From a virus: a DNA stretch of 25,518 nucleotides. The stretch spans positions 1 through 25,518 of IMG/VR virus record IMGVR_UViG_3300032291_004140. The stretch is one strand, 5' to 3'. The notes beneath the pieces are model-generated. The model was not told where the DNA came from. It ran no database searches and saw nothing but the letters and a program-made list of their open reading frames with translations. Below, piece by piece: positions 6,853 through 14,914 of the stretch (its first letter is position 1; the number at the start of each line of letters is the position of its first letter). Both the position numbers and the translations under genes were made by a program.

Positions 6853-7382
6853 TGAAGATAGGATTAGTAGGTACAATGAGTGTAGGTAAAACTACATTAG
6901 CAAAAGCATTAGGTGAGTTAGAACAATTTAAGAATTATAGTGTGCAAACTGAACGTAGTAAATATTTATGCGATTTAGGCATTCCATTAAATACTGATTC
7001 TACATTACCTGGTCAATTTGTATTTCTAGCGGAACGTGCTAGTGAATTATTACATGATAATATTATTACTGACAGAACGATATGGGATGTATGTTCATTT
7101 ACATTAGGTGCTAAATCCATCAGCGATTATGAAAAAAGCATATTTGTTGAATCAGCTATGACTCTTAAAGATTACTACGATATAATTATTTACGTATCAC
7201 CTCGTGGAGTTAATATGGAAGATAATGGCGTTCGTGAAACTGATTTAGGATATCGTATAAAAATTGATAATACTATATGTAAGTTACTTGAAGAATATGT
7301 ACCTTATTTTTTAATAAAAGTTGAAGGAACAACAGAGGAACGAATTAAAATGGTGTTAGAAACAATTGATAAATATTTATAG
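6852..7382 (+). CDS. P-loop NTPase, kinase-like (AAA_28/NadR-type)
   Basis: 176 residues. The Walker A motif is GTMSVGKT at residues 7-14, directly after the first strand. A short acidic lid-proximal segment (TERSKYLCDLGIP) and LPGQFVFLAER follow, then IITDRTIWDVCSF, which places the DR-x-x-x-D motif typical of the P-loop kinases related to NMN/ribosylnicotinamide kinase and nucleoside monophosphate kinases. IIIYVSPRGVNMEDNGVRET likely holds the phosphoryl-transfer lid arginines. Expected activity is ATP-dependent phosphorylation of a nucleotide or small molecule, substrate not readable from sequence. The final codons (KYL-stop) contain the late-type motif used by the next gene. It starts on the last base of the preceding stop codon, so translation is probably coupled. 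Confidence 0.83.
   Translation: MKIGLVGTMSVGKTTLAKALGELEQFKNYSVQTERSKYLCDLGIPLNTDSTLPGQFVFLAERASELLHDNIITDRTIWDVCSFTLGAKSISDYEKSIFVESAMTLKDYYDIIIYVSPRGVNMEDNGVRETDLGYRIKIDNTICKLLEEYVPYFLIKVEGTTEERIKMVLETIDKYL
7374..7381 (+). promoter_or_regulatory. TATTTATA promoter-like motif (class A) inside the preceding stop region
   Basis: TATTTATA is embedded in the last codons (Tyr-Leu-stop) of the P-loop gene and lies 20 bases before the ATG at 7402. Confidence 0.4.
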
Positions 7383-7401
7383 CAGACACAAAATACAAAT
7401 A

Positions 7402-8481
7402 ATGAATAAGAACACATTAAAAGAATATATTAAATCACAAATCCGTGAAAAACTATATGCCGGCCCTAGCTCCGTTAACCTAGCCAAAGCAGACCCGGAC
7501 TATGGTAGACTAAAACAACAAGAAAAAGGAGAAATTGAAAGAACACTCAAAACAGGAGGTTCAGTTGAGCTTGAAGAAATGGCACGTAAAGCGGTCGTAT
7601 ATAAAGTAACTGAAGATTTTAAAGAAAAAGCTAAAAATATTAGAACAGGCGGCCCTATCAGCCCGGTTAAATTAGCTAATACGTTAAAGTTTTTGGAAGG
7701 AAAAGATGAAACAACAGGTCCTGAAATTGCTCTTGGTTTAGGTTTTGTAGACGAAAAAGGAAAGGCAAAAATGCCTGCTATATATCCAATATTTGATGCT
7801 TTAATTAAAGCAGATGCTCTTGTAGCTACTGGGGATTCAGAAACAGAAGAAGTTTCTGATACACCAATAAATAAAAATATGGAAGATCTTTACTATAGTG
7901 ACGTATACGATAAATCAAGTGCTGCACCTGAAGAAGAAGAAGAACCAGAAATAAAATCACTTGAAAAAATTACTACTACATCAGATCCAATAACTCAAGT
8001 AGCCGTTAATTTTACCCTGGATAATGACGATATGATCCAATCATTAATTAGAACATATAAAGAATCACGAGTTCGTATTGGTGAAATTCGTGAAGAAGAA
8101 GGTGATTTGAGTGCTTCTGATTATAAAAAAGCAATAAAGCAAAGTAAAGAATCAAGTGTAGAAAGACTAAGTAAAAAAATTGATGACTTAGTGAGTAAAA
8201 TTCAAGAATTGGAACCTAAAGTACAAGATAAAGTACTTAAAATATTAGATTTTAAATTTAAATCAGTAGATGCAACTAATTTATCTAAAATAATTGCTAA
8301 AAAATTAGGTAAAAGTGCTCCCGCTGATGTCCCTATAGAAACAGATATTGAAGATATTGAAGATACTGATGATGAAATTATGGAAGACTCAGGAGTAGAA
8401 GATGTTGATCACGACGATTCTAGTTTTAAAGACTATGACAGTGTATATGAGCGTTTAGTAAAAAAATTAAAGGGAACCTAG
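7402..8481 (+). CDS. Acidic tagged protein with winged-helix-like domain
   Basis: 359 residues from the ATG at 7402. An upstream in-frame ATG at 7366 would add 12 residues but overlaps the previous gene and the promoter motif and would bury the N-terminal tag, so 7402 is preferred. Residues 1-20 (MNKNTLKEYIKSQIREKLYA) are a basic amphipathic helix like those at 612, 2922 and 13622. LEE (57-59) precedes MARKA; residues ~60-150 resemble the domain of the 3301 protein: MAR, a TED/TDK turn, LANTLKFLEGKDE, then YPIFDALIKADALVATG. The rest is strongly acidic with a Lys/Glu coiled-coil-like region (~230-300) and an Asp/Glu-rich C-terminus. Perhaps a prohead core or internal protein; it may also play a scaffolding role. 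Function unproven. Confidence 0.82.
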   Translation: MNKNTLKEYIKSQIREKLYAGPSSVNLAKADPDYGRLKQQEKGEIERTLKTGGSVELEEMARKAVVYKVTEDFKEKAKNIRTGGPISPVKLANTLKFLEGKDETTGPEIALGLGFVDEKGKAKMPAIYPIFDALIKADALVATGDSETEEVSDTPINKNMEDLYYSDVYDKSSAAPEEEEEPEIKSLEKITTTSDPITQVAVNFTLDNDDMIQSLIRTYKESRVRIGEIREEEGDLSASDYKKAIKQSKESSVERLSKKIDDLVSKIQELEPKVQDKVLKILDFKFKSVDATNLSKIIAKKLGKSAPADVPIETDIEDIEDTDDEIMEDSGVEDVDHDDSSFKDYDSVYERLVKKLKGT

Positions 8482-8511
8482 TTATTATTATTATATTAAA
8501 ACAAAAAAAAA

Positions 8512-9183
8512 ATGAAAAAATTAATTTTTCCCTTGGTTGTCGTTGCGTTGTTATTTTGGATATTCATTGATAAATGTAATTATTCTAATTTATCTGATGA
8601 TTTTAAAGCAAAACAAGATAGTTTAGTACAAACTGTAGATTCACTACAAGTGGAAATTGCTAAAAGTGATTCTGTTATTAATGATTTAAACATTCTTGAT
8701 GCTGAATTGAATTATCAAGTAATGCATCAAAAGAATAAAATTAAAACAGTTGTTAAGTACGTTGAAGTAGAAAAGAATAAAATTGATACCTACTCTGAAA
8801 CTGAATTAGTATCATCATTTAATAAGCGTTACCCAACAGACACAACAACTAATCCGCTTCCTATAGCTCAACCGGTATTAATAGCTACCGCTAAAGATTT
8901 AGTAGAATTTGATGGTGCTAAACAAGAATTAGTTATTAAAGACAGTATTATTGTTTTAGATGAACAAAGAATAGCAAATAAAGATAGTATTATTTCTGTT
9001 CAAAATAAAAAAGAACTAAATTATAATAACATAGTAATTAATCAAGATATGCAAATTGAAGGTTTAAGATTTCAATATAATGCACTTAAGGTTAAAAATC
9101 AAAAACTTAAAGTACAAGCCAAAATAGGTAAAATAGGAACGGGGTTAGCAATAGCTGGTCTTACATTTTTACTTATAAAATAG
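8512..9183 (+). CDS. Membrane-anchored coiled-coil protein, possible spanin
   Basis: 223 residues. Residues 3-20 are a hydrophobic segment (LIFPLVVVALLFWIFI) followed by a Cys and an Asn/Ser-rich stretch. Residues ~30-90 and ~130-200 are heptad-like coiled coil, separated by a short Pro/Thr segment (RYPTDTTTNPLPIAQPV). The last ~18 residues (GKIGTGLAIAGLTFLLIK) are a second hydrophobic segment. The topology suggests anchorage at both ends with the coiled coil in the periplasm. An N-anchored coiled coil is the layout of i-spanins, which join inner to outer membrane at lysis; a hydrophobic C-terminus is a u-spanin trait, but here the N-terminal Cys lacks a proper lipobox. No endolysin or holin is visible nearby. 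A structural membrane protein is the alternative. Confidence 0.78.
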   Translation: MKKLIFPLVVVALLFWIFIDKCNYSNLSDDFKAKQDSLVQTVDSLQVEIAKSDSVINDLNILDAELNYQVMHQKNKIKTVVKYVEVEKNKIDTYSETELVSSFNKRYPTDTTTNPLPIAQPVLIATAKDLVEFDGAKQELVIKDSIIVLDEQRIANKDSIISVQNKKELNYNNIVINQDMQIEGLRFQYNALKVKNQKLKVQAKIGKIGTGLAIAGLTFLLIK

Positions 9184-9189
9184 TTCTAC

Positions 9190-9233
9190 CTTAGGAACAC
9201 CCCCCGCTATAGTCTCAGCATTATAGTTCTAAG
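9190..9233 (+). other. Structured 3' untranslated element before the terminator
   Basis: An imperfect long stem: CTTAGGAA (9190-9197) pairs with TTCTAAG (9227-9233) with one bulged G, and CTATA (9207-9211) pairs with TATAG (9222-9226). A C-run (9201-9205) lies in an internal loop. As at 3746, it sits between a gene and a rho-independent terminator. Confidence 0.4.
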
Positions 9234-9260
9234 ACCTAACCCCGTAAGGTTAGGTTTTTT
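9234..9260 (+). terminator. Rho-independent terminator after the 7402-9183 unit
   Basis: The 8-bp stem ACCTAACC (9234-9241) / GGTTAGGT (9248-9255) has a 6-base loop and is followed by a T-run to 9260. It separates the spanin-like gene from the terminase gene. Confidence 0.88.
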
Positions 9261-9263
9261 GTA

Positions 9264-9271
9264 TATTTATA
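9264..9271 (+). promoter_or_regulatory. TATTTATA promoter-like motif (class A) for terminase
   Basis: TATATTTATA immediately follows the terminator T-run and lies 13 bases before the ATG at 9285. The position between a terminator and a head gene is what a promoter would need. Confidence 0.55.
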
Positions 9272-9284
9272 TATAAACGTGTGA

Positions 9285-10862
9285 ATGAGCGATTCAAATA
9301 TTAAAGAAATAATAAGACAGGAATATGTTAAATGCATGACTGATCCTTCTCATTTCATGAAGAAATATTGTATGATTCAACATCCAACCAGGGGTCGTAT
9401 ACAATTCAATTTATATCCTTTTCAAGACAAAGTATTACACCAATTCCAAAAAAATAATTATAACCTTGTTCTTAAATCCCGTCAGTTAGGTATATCAACA
9501 TTGGTAGCTGGTTTTTCATTATGGATGATGGTATTCCATAGAGATAAAAACGTACTATGTATAGCAACTAAACAAGATACAGCTAAAAATATGGTTACTA
9601 AGGTAAGATTCATGTATGATAACTTACCATCGTGGTTAAAAGGAGCTGAGAAGCCTTTGGAGAACAACAAACTTTTACTTAAATTGGCGAATGGTTCTCA
9701 AGTAAAAGCAGTTTCAGCTGCCGGTGATGCTGGTAGATCTGAAGCCGCTTCTTTACTTATTATAGATGAGGCCGCGTTCATTGAAAGTATTGAGGAAATA
9801 TATGCTTCTGCTCAACAAACCTTAGCAACAGGTGGTGGTTGTATTGCATTATCTACTCCAAATGGCACTGGTAATTGGTTTCATCAAACATGGCAGAAAG
9901 CAGAAGTAGGAGACAATTCATTTGTGCCTATTAAATTACCATGGTCTGTACACCCTGAAAGAGATAAAAACTGGAGGGAAAGACAAGATGCAGATTTAGG
10001 AATTAGAATGGCTGCTCAGGAGTGTGATTGTGATTTTTCCACCTCCGGAGATACAGTATTCGAACCAGATACTATTACTTGGTTTGAAGCTAATTTAATG
10101 GAACCTATTGAAAAAAGAGGTGTAGATGGTAACTTATGGATATGGGAACAACCCAATTATAATAAGAGCTATTTAGTAGTAGCAGACGTAGCTAGAGGAG
10201 ATGGCAAAGACTACTCAGCGTGTCATGTGTTTGATGTTGAAACAGCTGCTCAAGTAGCAGAATATAAGGGACAACTAGGCACTAGAGAATATGGCCATAT
10301 GTTAGTAGGTATAGCAGCCGAATATAATGACGCGTTATTATCAATAGAAAATGCTAACGTAGGTTGGGATACAGTACAAACAGCAATTGATAGAGGATAC
10401 AGAAATTTATATTATTCTCCAAAACAAGATGCTTTAACATCTGATCAATGGAGTAGAAGAATGGAAAATATAAATGGTTTAGTAGCCGGATTCACAACAT
10501 CTGTAAAAACTAGACCATTGATGATTGAAAAGTTTAGAGAATATACACATGAAAAAGCATGTATTATTCGTTCAAAACGATTAGTAGAAGAGATGAAGGT
10601 TTTTATTTGGAAAAATAGTAAAGCTCAATCACAAGAAGGATATAATGATGATCTAGTAATATCATTCAGTATGGGATTATATTTAAGAGATACAGCATTA
10701 AGATTTAGAAAAAATAACATGGAACAAGATAAAGCGTCTATAGCAGCTATATCCATAGATAGAGGATATATGAATCACTACAATGCTACAAATAGTACAC
10801 TTAATCCTTGGAAAATGCATACACCTCAAGGTACTGAAGATATTACTTGGTTAATAGGATAA
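9285..10862 (+). CDS. Terminase large subunit (T4 gp17-like packaging ATPase-nuclease)
   Basis: 525 residues, somewhat shorter than T4 gp17 (610). The N-terminal half is the packaging ATPase: a deviant Walker A SRQLGIST at 65-72 (terminase-type), Walker B LLIIDEAAF with Asp161-Glu162, and a coupling motif region at LSTPNGTGNWF. The C-terminal half is the RNase H-fold nuclease, starting with VVADVARGDGKDYS (Asp301 as first metal ligand), LSIENANVGWD as the middle acidic motif, and YNDDLVISFSMG near residue 450 as the last. The protein docks on the portal and drives DNA into the prohead, then cuts it. It precedes the portal gene directly; T4 has tail genes 18 and 19 between them. No small terminase gene is recognisable in this window. 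The stop at 10862 is four bases from the next promoter-like motif. Confidence 0.97.
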   Translation: MSDSNIKEIIRQEYVKCMTDPSHFMKKYCMIQHPTRGRIQFNLYPFQDKVLHQFQKNNYNLVLKSRQLGISTLVAGFSLWMMVFHRDKNVLCIATKQDTAKNMVTKVRFMYDNLPSWLKGAEKPLENNKLLLKLANGSQVKAVSAAGDAGRSEAASLLIIDEAAFIESIEEIYASAQQTLATGGGCIALSTPNGTGNWFHQTWQKAEVGDNSFVPIKLPWSVHPERDKNWRERQDADLGIRMAAQECDCDFSTSGDTVFEPDTITWFEANLMEPIEKRGVDGNLWIWEQPNYNKSYLVVADVARGDGKDYSACHVFDVETAAQVAEYKGQLGTREYGHMLVGIAAEYNDALLSIENANVGWDTVQTAIDRGYRNLYYSPKQDALTSDQWSRRMENINGLVAGFTTSVKTRPLMIEKFREYTHEKACIIRSKRLVEEMKVFIWKNSKAQSQEGYNDDLVISFSMGLYLRDTALRFRKNNMEQDKASIAAISIDRGYMNHYNATNSTLNPWKMHTPQGTEDITWLIG

Positions 10863-10865
10863 AAA

Positions 10866-10873
10866 TATTTATA
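10866..10873 (+). promoter_or_regulatory. TATTTATA promoter-like motif (class A) for the portal gene
   Basis: TATTTATA ends three bases before the preferred portal ATG at 10877, the same spacing as at 612 and 2922. This supports the 10877 start. Confidence 0.5.
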
Positions 10874-10876
10874 CAC

Positions 10877-12739
10877 ATGATAGACACATCTTTATTTGGT
10901 AGATTAAAAAGATTATTTTCGACGGACGTTATTATTAGAAACGTTGGTGGTAATCAAGTATCAGTAATAGACACGGACCATATACAATCGTCTGGGGTAG
11001 TACAAACAAACATGTACCCCGATAGATACCAACGTATCTATACCGGAGGTTTAGGAACTTATATAGGTAATGCTCCGTATTCTAACTTTACAATACTACG
11101 ACCTCAATTATATAATGACTATGAAGTAATGGATGGTGATCCAATTGTAGCATCTGTATTAGATATTGTAGCGGATGAATCTACACTTAAAAACGGAGCA
11201 AGTGAAATACTAGCTATTAAATCATCTGACGAAAATATTCAAAGAATATTATATAACTTATTTTATGATATTTTAAATATTGAATTTAATCTTTGGGGTT
11301 GGATTCGATCAATGTGTAAATACGGTGATTTTTATTTACATCTACACGTATCAGAAAAATATGGTGTGTATAATGTACTTCCTCTTAACGTTTATAACGT
11401 ATTAAGAGAAGAAGGACTTGATCCTAAAAATCCTTCATACGTAAGATTTAGAGTTGAACCGAATGCTTCATATACTGGGGTATTAGGTTCAAATGATAAA
11501 AATAGTACTATATTTGAAAACTATGAAATTGCAAATTTCCGTTTATTAGGAGATTATAATTTCCTTCCTTATGGTCGTTCATATATTGAGCCTGCTCGTA
11601 AAATATTTAAGCAATTAGCATTAATGGAAGATGCGATGTTAATCCATCGTATATTAAGAGCACCTCAACGTCGTGTTTACTATGTTGATACCGGAAATAT
11701 CCCACCAAATGAGATTCCAGCCTACATGGAAAAACTTAAAACTCAAACTCAACGTACTCCATATGTTGATCCAAAGTCAGGTGAATATAACCTTCGTTAT
11801 AACATGATGAATGTGAATGAAGATTTTTATGTACCTGTTAGAGGTGGAAATACAGCAACTAAAATTGATACATTACCGGGTCTTGAATATAATGCTATTG
11901 ATGATGTTATTTACTTAAGAGATAAAATGTTATCGGCAATGAAAGTTCCTAAGGCATTCTTAGGATATGAAGCGGATGTAGAAGGTAAATCAACACTAGC
12001 ACAACAAGATATTCGTTTTGCTCGTACAATTGAACGTATTCAACGTATAGTAGTATCTGAATTAACAAAAATTGCGTTAGTACACCTATATGCTCAAGGG
12101 TATACGGATGAGAATTTAACCAATTTTGAGTTGGAATTAACGACTCCTTCCATTGTTTACGACCAAGAAAGAGTGGCGTTGATGAAAGAAAAAGTTGATT
12201 TAGCTAAAAATATTATGGATACTGGTTTGTTTCCAACAGATTATATCTATGACTATTTATTCCATCTGAGTGAAGATAAATTTGAGGAAATGCGTGATTT
12301 AGTAGTTGAAGATAAAAAACGTTTCTTCCGATTCTCTCAAATTGAAAATGAAGGTAATGATCCCGTATCAAGCGGCCAGTCATATGGTACACCGCATGAT
12401 CTCGCGTCATTATACGGTAAAGGCCGCAATGGAATGGGTATACCACCAGCTTATGATGAAACTAATCCTGTTGGAAGACCACAGACTAAAACGTCAGTAT
12501 ACAATACACAAAAACGTGTATTGGGTAAAGATCCATTAGGCAAATACATGGATATCCATCCTGACTCGAGCAAAGCTCCTGAACCAAAAGGAGGTTCGCC
12601 TTTAGCTCTTGAAAGTACTAAAGCGGTATACGTGCAAAACAAGCAAATGCTTGCGGAAATGTTTAAAAAGTCAAATGTATTCGATAAGGATAATAATAGC
12701 AAATCATTATTAGATGAATCAAATATCAAAGATATATAA
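10877..12739 (+). CDS. Portal protein (T4 gp20-like)
   Basis: 620 residues from the ATG at 10877. An in-frame ATG at 10847 overlaps the terminase gene and would add ten residues, so it was not chosen. The sequence follows gp20: YNDYEVMDGDPIVASVLDIV in the N-terminal wing, LWGWIRSMCKYGDFYLH, LPYGRSYIEPARKIFKQL, RRVYYVDTGNIPPNEIPAYM in the stem/crown region, and AMKVPKAFLGYEAD with GKSTLAQQDIRFARTIERIQ. Twelve copies would form the ring at one capsid vertex through which DNA enters, and which nucleates prohead assembly. It is about 100 residues longer than T4 gp20 (524); the extra part is a Pro/Gly/Lys-rich C-terminal tail from ~500 (GRNGMGIPPAYDETNPVG onward), probably flexible. Confidence 0.96.
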   Translation: MIDTSLFGRLKRLFSTDVIIRNVGGNQVSVIDTDHIQSSGVVQTNMYPDRYQRIYTGGLGTYIGNAPYSNFTILRPQLYNDYEVMDGDPIVASVLDIVADESTLKNGASEILAIKSSDENIQRILYNLFYDILNIEFNLWGWIRSMCKYGDFYLHLHVSEKYGVYNVLPLNVYNVLREEGLDPKNPSYVRFRVEPNASYTGVLGSNDKNSTIFENYEIANFRLLGDYNFLPYGRSYIEPARKIFKQLALMEDAMLIHRILRAPQRRVYYVDTGNIPPNEIPAYMEKLKTQTQRTPYVDPKSGEYNLRYNMMNVNEDFYVPVRGGNTATKIDTLPGLEYNAIDDVIYLRDKMLSAMKVPKAFLGYEADVEGKSTLAQQDIRFARTIERIQRIVVSELTKIALVHLYAQGYTDENLTNFELELTTPSIVYDQERVALMKEKVDLAKNIMDTGLFPTDYIYDYLFHLSEDKFEEMRDLVVEDKKRFFRFSQIENEGNDPVSSGQSYGTPHDLASLYGKGRNGMGIPPAYDETNPVGRPQTKTSVYNTQKRVLGKDPLGKYMDIHPDSSKAPEPKGGSPLALESTKAVYVQNKQMLAEMFKKSNVFDKDNNSKSLLDESNIKDI

Positions 12740-12748
12740 CAAAATATA

Positions 12749-12756
12749 TATTTATA
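12749..12756 (+). promoter_or_regulatory. TATTTATA promoter-like motif (class A) for the head-core unit
   Basis: TATATTTATA lies 17 bases before the GTG at 12774, in the only sizeable gap (34 bases) between the portal and head-core genes. Confidence 0.45.
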
Positions 12757-12773
12757 ACTAGTAAATAAATAGT

Positions 12774-13625
12774 GTGAAATTAAAGCATAACAAATTTAAG
12801 AATACTGGGATTTTATTTGAACTTCTTACAAGACAAATCACAGCTGATATAATGTCTAATAAGGAATCTGCAGCTGTGGATATTGTAAAGACATATTTTG
12901 CACGCGGCGAATTAGCTAAAGAATATAAACTATATCAAGTACTAACTAAAGCGGCTTCTTTAAGTGAATCTAAAGCAGAAAGTATAATTAATTCAACTAT
13001 TAGATTAGCTGAACGTTTAAATCGTACGGCATTACGTAAAGAAAAATATAACTTAATTAGAGAAATTAAGGAAAAATACGACTTAGAAGAATTTTTCAAA
13101 GCAAAAATACATAACTATAAAGCACACGCTGCTATATATAATCTAATTGAAGTTCATCTTTCATCAGATTTTATAGAGCCGGCATTTGTTATTGATAATA
13201 AAGTAACTTTACTTGAATTTTTGACAAAACAAGATATAGATAAAAATAAAGTTGAAGATAAAGTAATGCTTGAGTATGCTAGTCAAGATACGGTTACCCG
13301 TAATTTGATTTCTAAAATCATGATTGAAAAATTCAATGAAAAGTATGCTGACTTATTACCTGAACAACGTGATGTATTAAAAACGTATATTAATAAAATA
13401 TCTAATACTGTTTCTTTACGTGAGTATGTTAATAAAAACTTTGAATCAATTAAAGCTTCTTTAGGTATATTACAAGCTAAAGTAACTGATCAAAGAACTC
13501 AAATTAAACTTAAAGAACTCCAATTAATTATTAAACCACTTGATAAGAGTGAATCAGTAAAAGATGAAGATATATTAAATCTTCTTCAATTCCATGAATT
13601 AATCCATGAAATTCAATCTCTATGA
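12774..13625 (+). CDS. Conserved phage protein of unknown function in the gene 67/68 position
   Basis: 283 residues with a GTG start; no in-frame ATG upstream fits, and the N-terminus (MKLKHNKFKNTGILFELLTR) looks intact. The protein is all-helical by eye, with charged helices throughout (LAERLNRTALRKEKYNLIRE, EFFKAKIHNYKAHAAIYNLI) and no cysteines, signal or membrane segment. Four large genes (12774-16848) lie between portal and protease, where T4 has the small prohead-core genes 67 and 68. From memory, this NKFKNTGILFELL-type protein is common in marine T4-like phages next to the portal. Its stop overlaps the next start (ATGA), so translation is coupled. Head-core function is inferred from position. 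Confidence 0.85.
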   Translation: MKLKHNKFKNTGILFELLTRQITADIMSNKESAAVDIVKTYFARGELAKEYKLYQVLTKAASLSESKAESIINSTIRLAERLNRTALRKEKYNLIREIKEKYDLEEFFKAKIHNYKAHAAIYNLIEVHLSSDFIEPAFVIDNKVTLLEFLTKQDIDKNKVEDKVMLEYASQDTVTRNLISKIMIEKFNEKYADLLPEQRDVLKTYINKISNTVSLREYVNKNFESIKASLGILQAKVTDQRTQIKLKELQLIIKPLDKSESVKDEDILNLLQFHELIHEIQSL

Positions 13626-14908
13626 TACCTGAGGAATTAAAAAAATATATTGATGAATTAATTAGCCAAACATTAAAAGAAATGGACGGGGCTACATCAA
13701 CTACAGCTAGTGCTGGTGGTGAATACACTAGCAAATACTTTCTTAAAAGACCTAGAAAAGATGAAGGAAAAACACCCACATTAGCTGCTGGCCAATCAAA
13801 TATCAGCACATACACTAAGGATGGATTTAAAAAAGTAGAATCAGGTATGCCTTCCGATTCTAAAATATACGATTACAAGCAGTTCCCATCAACTCCAAAG
13901 CCAAAAAGATACAAATTATATAAAGAAGCAAGTAAAAAACCTATGGGACGCAGATTTATCCCATCAGAATTTGAATTTCCTTCATTTTTACTTGAACCTA
14001 TTAAAATAGGGGATACATCTAGAATATATTTTAAAGTAGTTACTAATAGTAAGGGAGAATCAGTATTAATGATTGATCCTTTAGTTAAAGTATCTTTAGA
14101 TAATATAGAGAGAGGTAGAACTTCTTTTGAAAAAGAAGCAGGTTTAGGTGAACTAACTAGATTTATTAAAGATAAAGTTCCTAATAGCGTTAGAGGATTA
14201 ATAAAAAAAGCATCTCAAGGAGCTAAAATAAGGGGTAATGATTTTATAGTATTAAATCTTATGTTAAGTAAAAGTCCATCAAGTGGTGGTTCTGTATCTA
14301 ATAATGAAATTAGTATAACTCCTGAAGGTATACAATTATTAAGAGATGTTAAAGCAGATAGTAGCAAAGGTGAAGGAATTGAAGATGAATTATCATTATT
14401 AATATGGTTATATAGAAATAAAGATAAAAATAATACACCTAAAGATTTTTCAACTGAAACAGGTGAATCTATGCAACTCGCTTCCAGGCTAACAAATAAA
14501 CTATCATCAGGTGGTTATATAGGTATGGAAGAAAAAGCATCTGGTGGAGATGGTAAAACATGGTACGTAAAAAATCCATATAAGTCTGGTGATTATGAAG
14601 ATATCAATGTTAAATTATACGAATCATTAAAAGATATGATCAAAACAGAATTATTAAATGAAATATCATATCGTCGTTTTAATGAAAATGTTTCTAAAGT
14701 ATCTGTTGAGCGTAAAGTTGCTCGTGCATTAAATGAAGTTAGAAAACGTATTAGAGAAATTGAACAAGTGATAGAATATTCAAATAGATTAAAAACCGAA
14801 AATACAATAAAAAAAGAGTCATTCTGGACTTCTAAAACTGAACAATTAGAAGCATTATCTGAAAGACTTAATCAACTATCTAGTAAAATTAGAACTTTAT
14901 CCCAATAA
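13622..14908 (+). CDS. Tagged protein with winged-helix-like domain, head-core cluster
   Basis: 428 residues, starting in the ATGA overlap with the previous gene. Residues 1-21 (MIPEELKKYIDELISQTLKE) are an amphipathic helix comparable to the tags at 612, 2922 and 7402. Residues 25-110 are low-complexity, rich in Ser/Thr/Lys/Pro. Residues ~110-225 form an alpha/beta part (FPSFLLEPIKIGDTSRIYFK, then VVTNSKGESVLMIDPLVKVS). Residues ~229-305 resemble the winged-helix-like domain of the 3301 protein: ITPEGIQLLRDVKA, DELSLLIWLYRNKDKNN, RLTNKLSSGGYIGM. The C-terminal ~70 residues are a long coiled coil (VARALNEVRKRIREIEQVIE onward). There is no catalytic motif. It is likely a prohead core or internal head component; DNA contact through the winged helix is a guess. 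Confidence 0.83.
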   Translation: MIPEELKKYIDELISQTLKEMDGATSTTASAGGEYTSKYFLKRPRKDEGKTPTLAAGQSNISTYTKDGFKKVESGMPSDSKIYDYKQFPSTPKPKRYKLYKEASKKPMGRRFIPSEFEFPSFLLEPIKIGDTSRIYFKVVTNSKGESVLMIDPLVKVSLDNIERGRTSFEKEAGLGELTRFIKDKVPNSVRGLIKKASQGAKIRGNDFIVLNLMLSKSPSSGGSVSNNEISITPEGIQLLRDVKADSSKGEGIEDELSLLIWLYRNKDKNNTPKDFSTETGESMQLASRLTNKLSSGGYIGMEEKASGGDGKTWYVKNPYKSGDYEDINVKLYESLKDMIKTELLNEISYRRFNENVSKVSVERKVARALNEVRKRIREIEQVIEYSNRLKTENTIKKESFWTSKTEQLEALSERLNQLSSKIRTLSQ

Positions 14909-14914
14909 AATCAT

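Noticed and set aside
7366-7401. Upstream ATG for the 7402 gene
   Set aside because: It overlaps the P-loop gene stop and the promoter-like motif, and adds residues before the tag seen at the start of related proteins.
8560-8580. Lipobox in the spanin-like protein
   Set aside because: The Cys is preceded by Asp-Lys, not the small residues required for lipoprotein processing.
10847-10876. Upstream ATG for the portal gene
   Set aside because: It lies inside the terminase gene and upstream of the TATTTATA box that is spaced three bases from the ATG at 10877.
12306-12539. 77-codon plus-strand open frame inside the portal gene
   Set aside because: It lies within the portal coding region in another frame, without motif or start signal.
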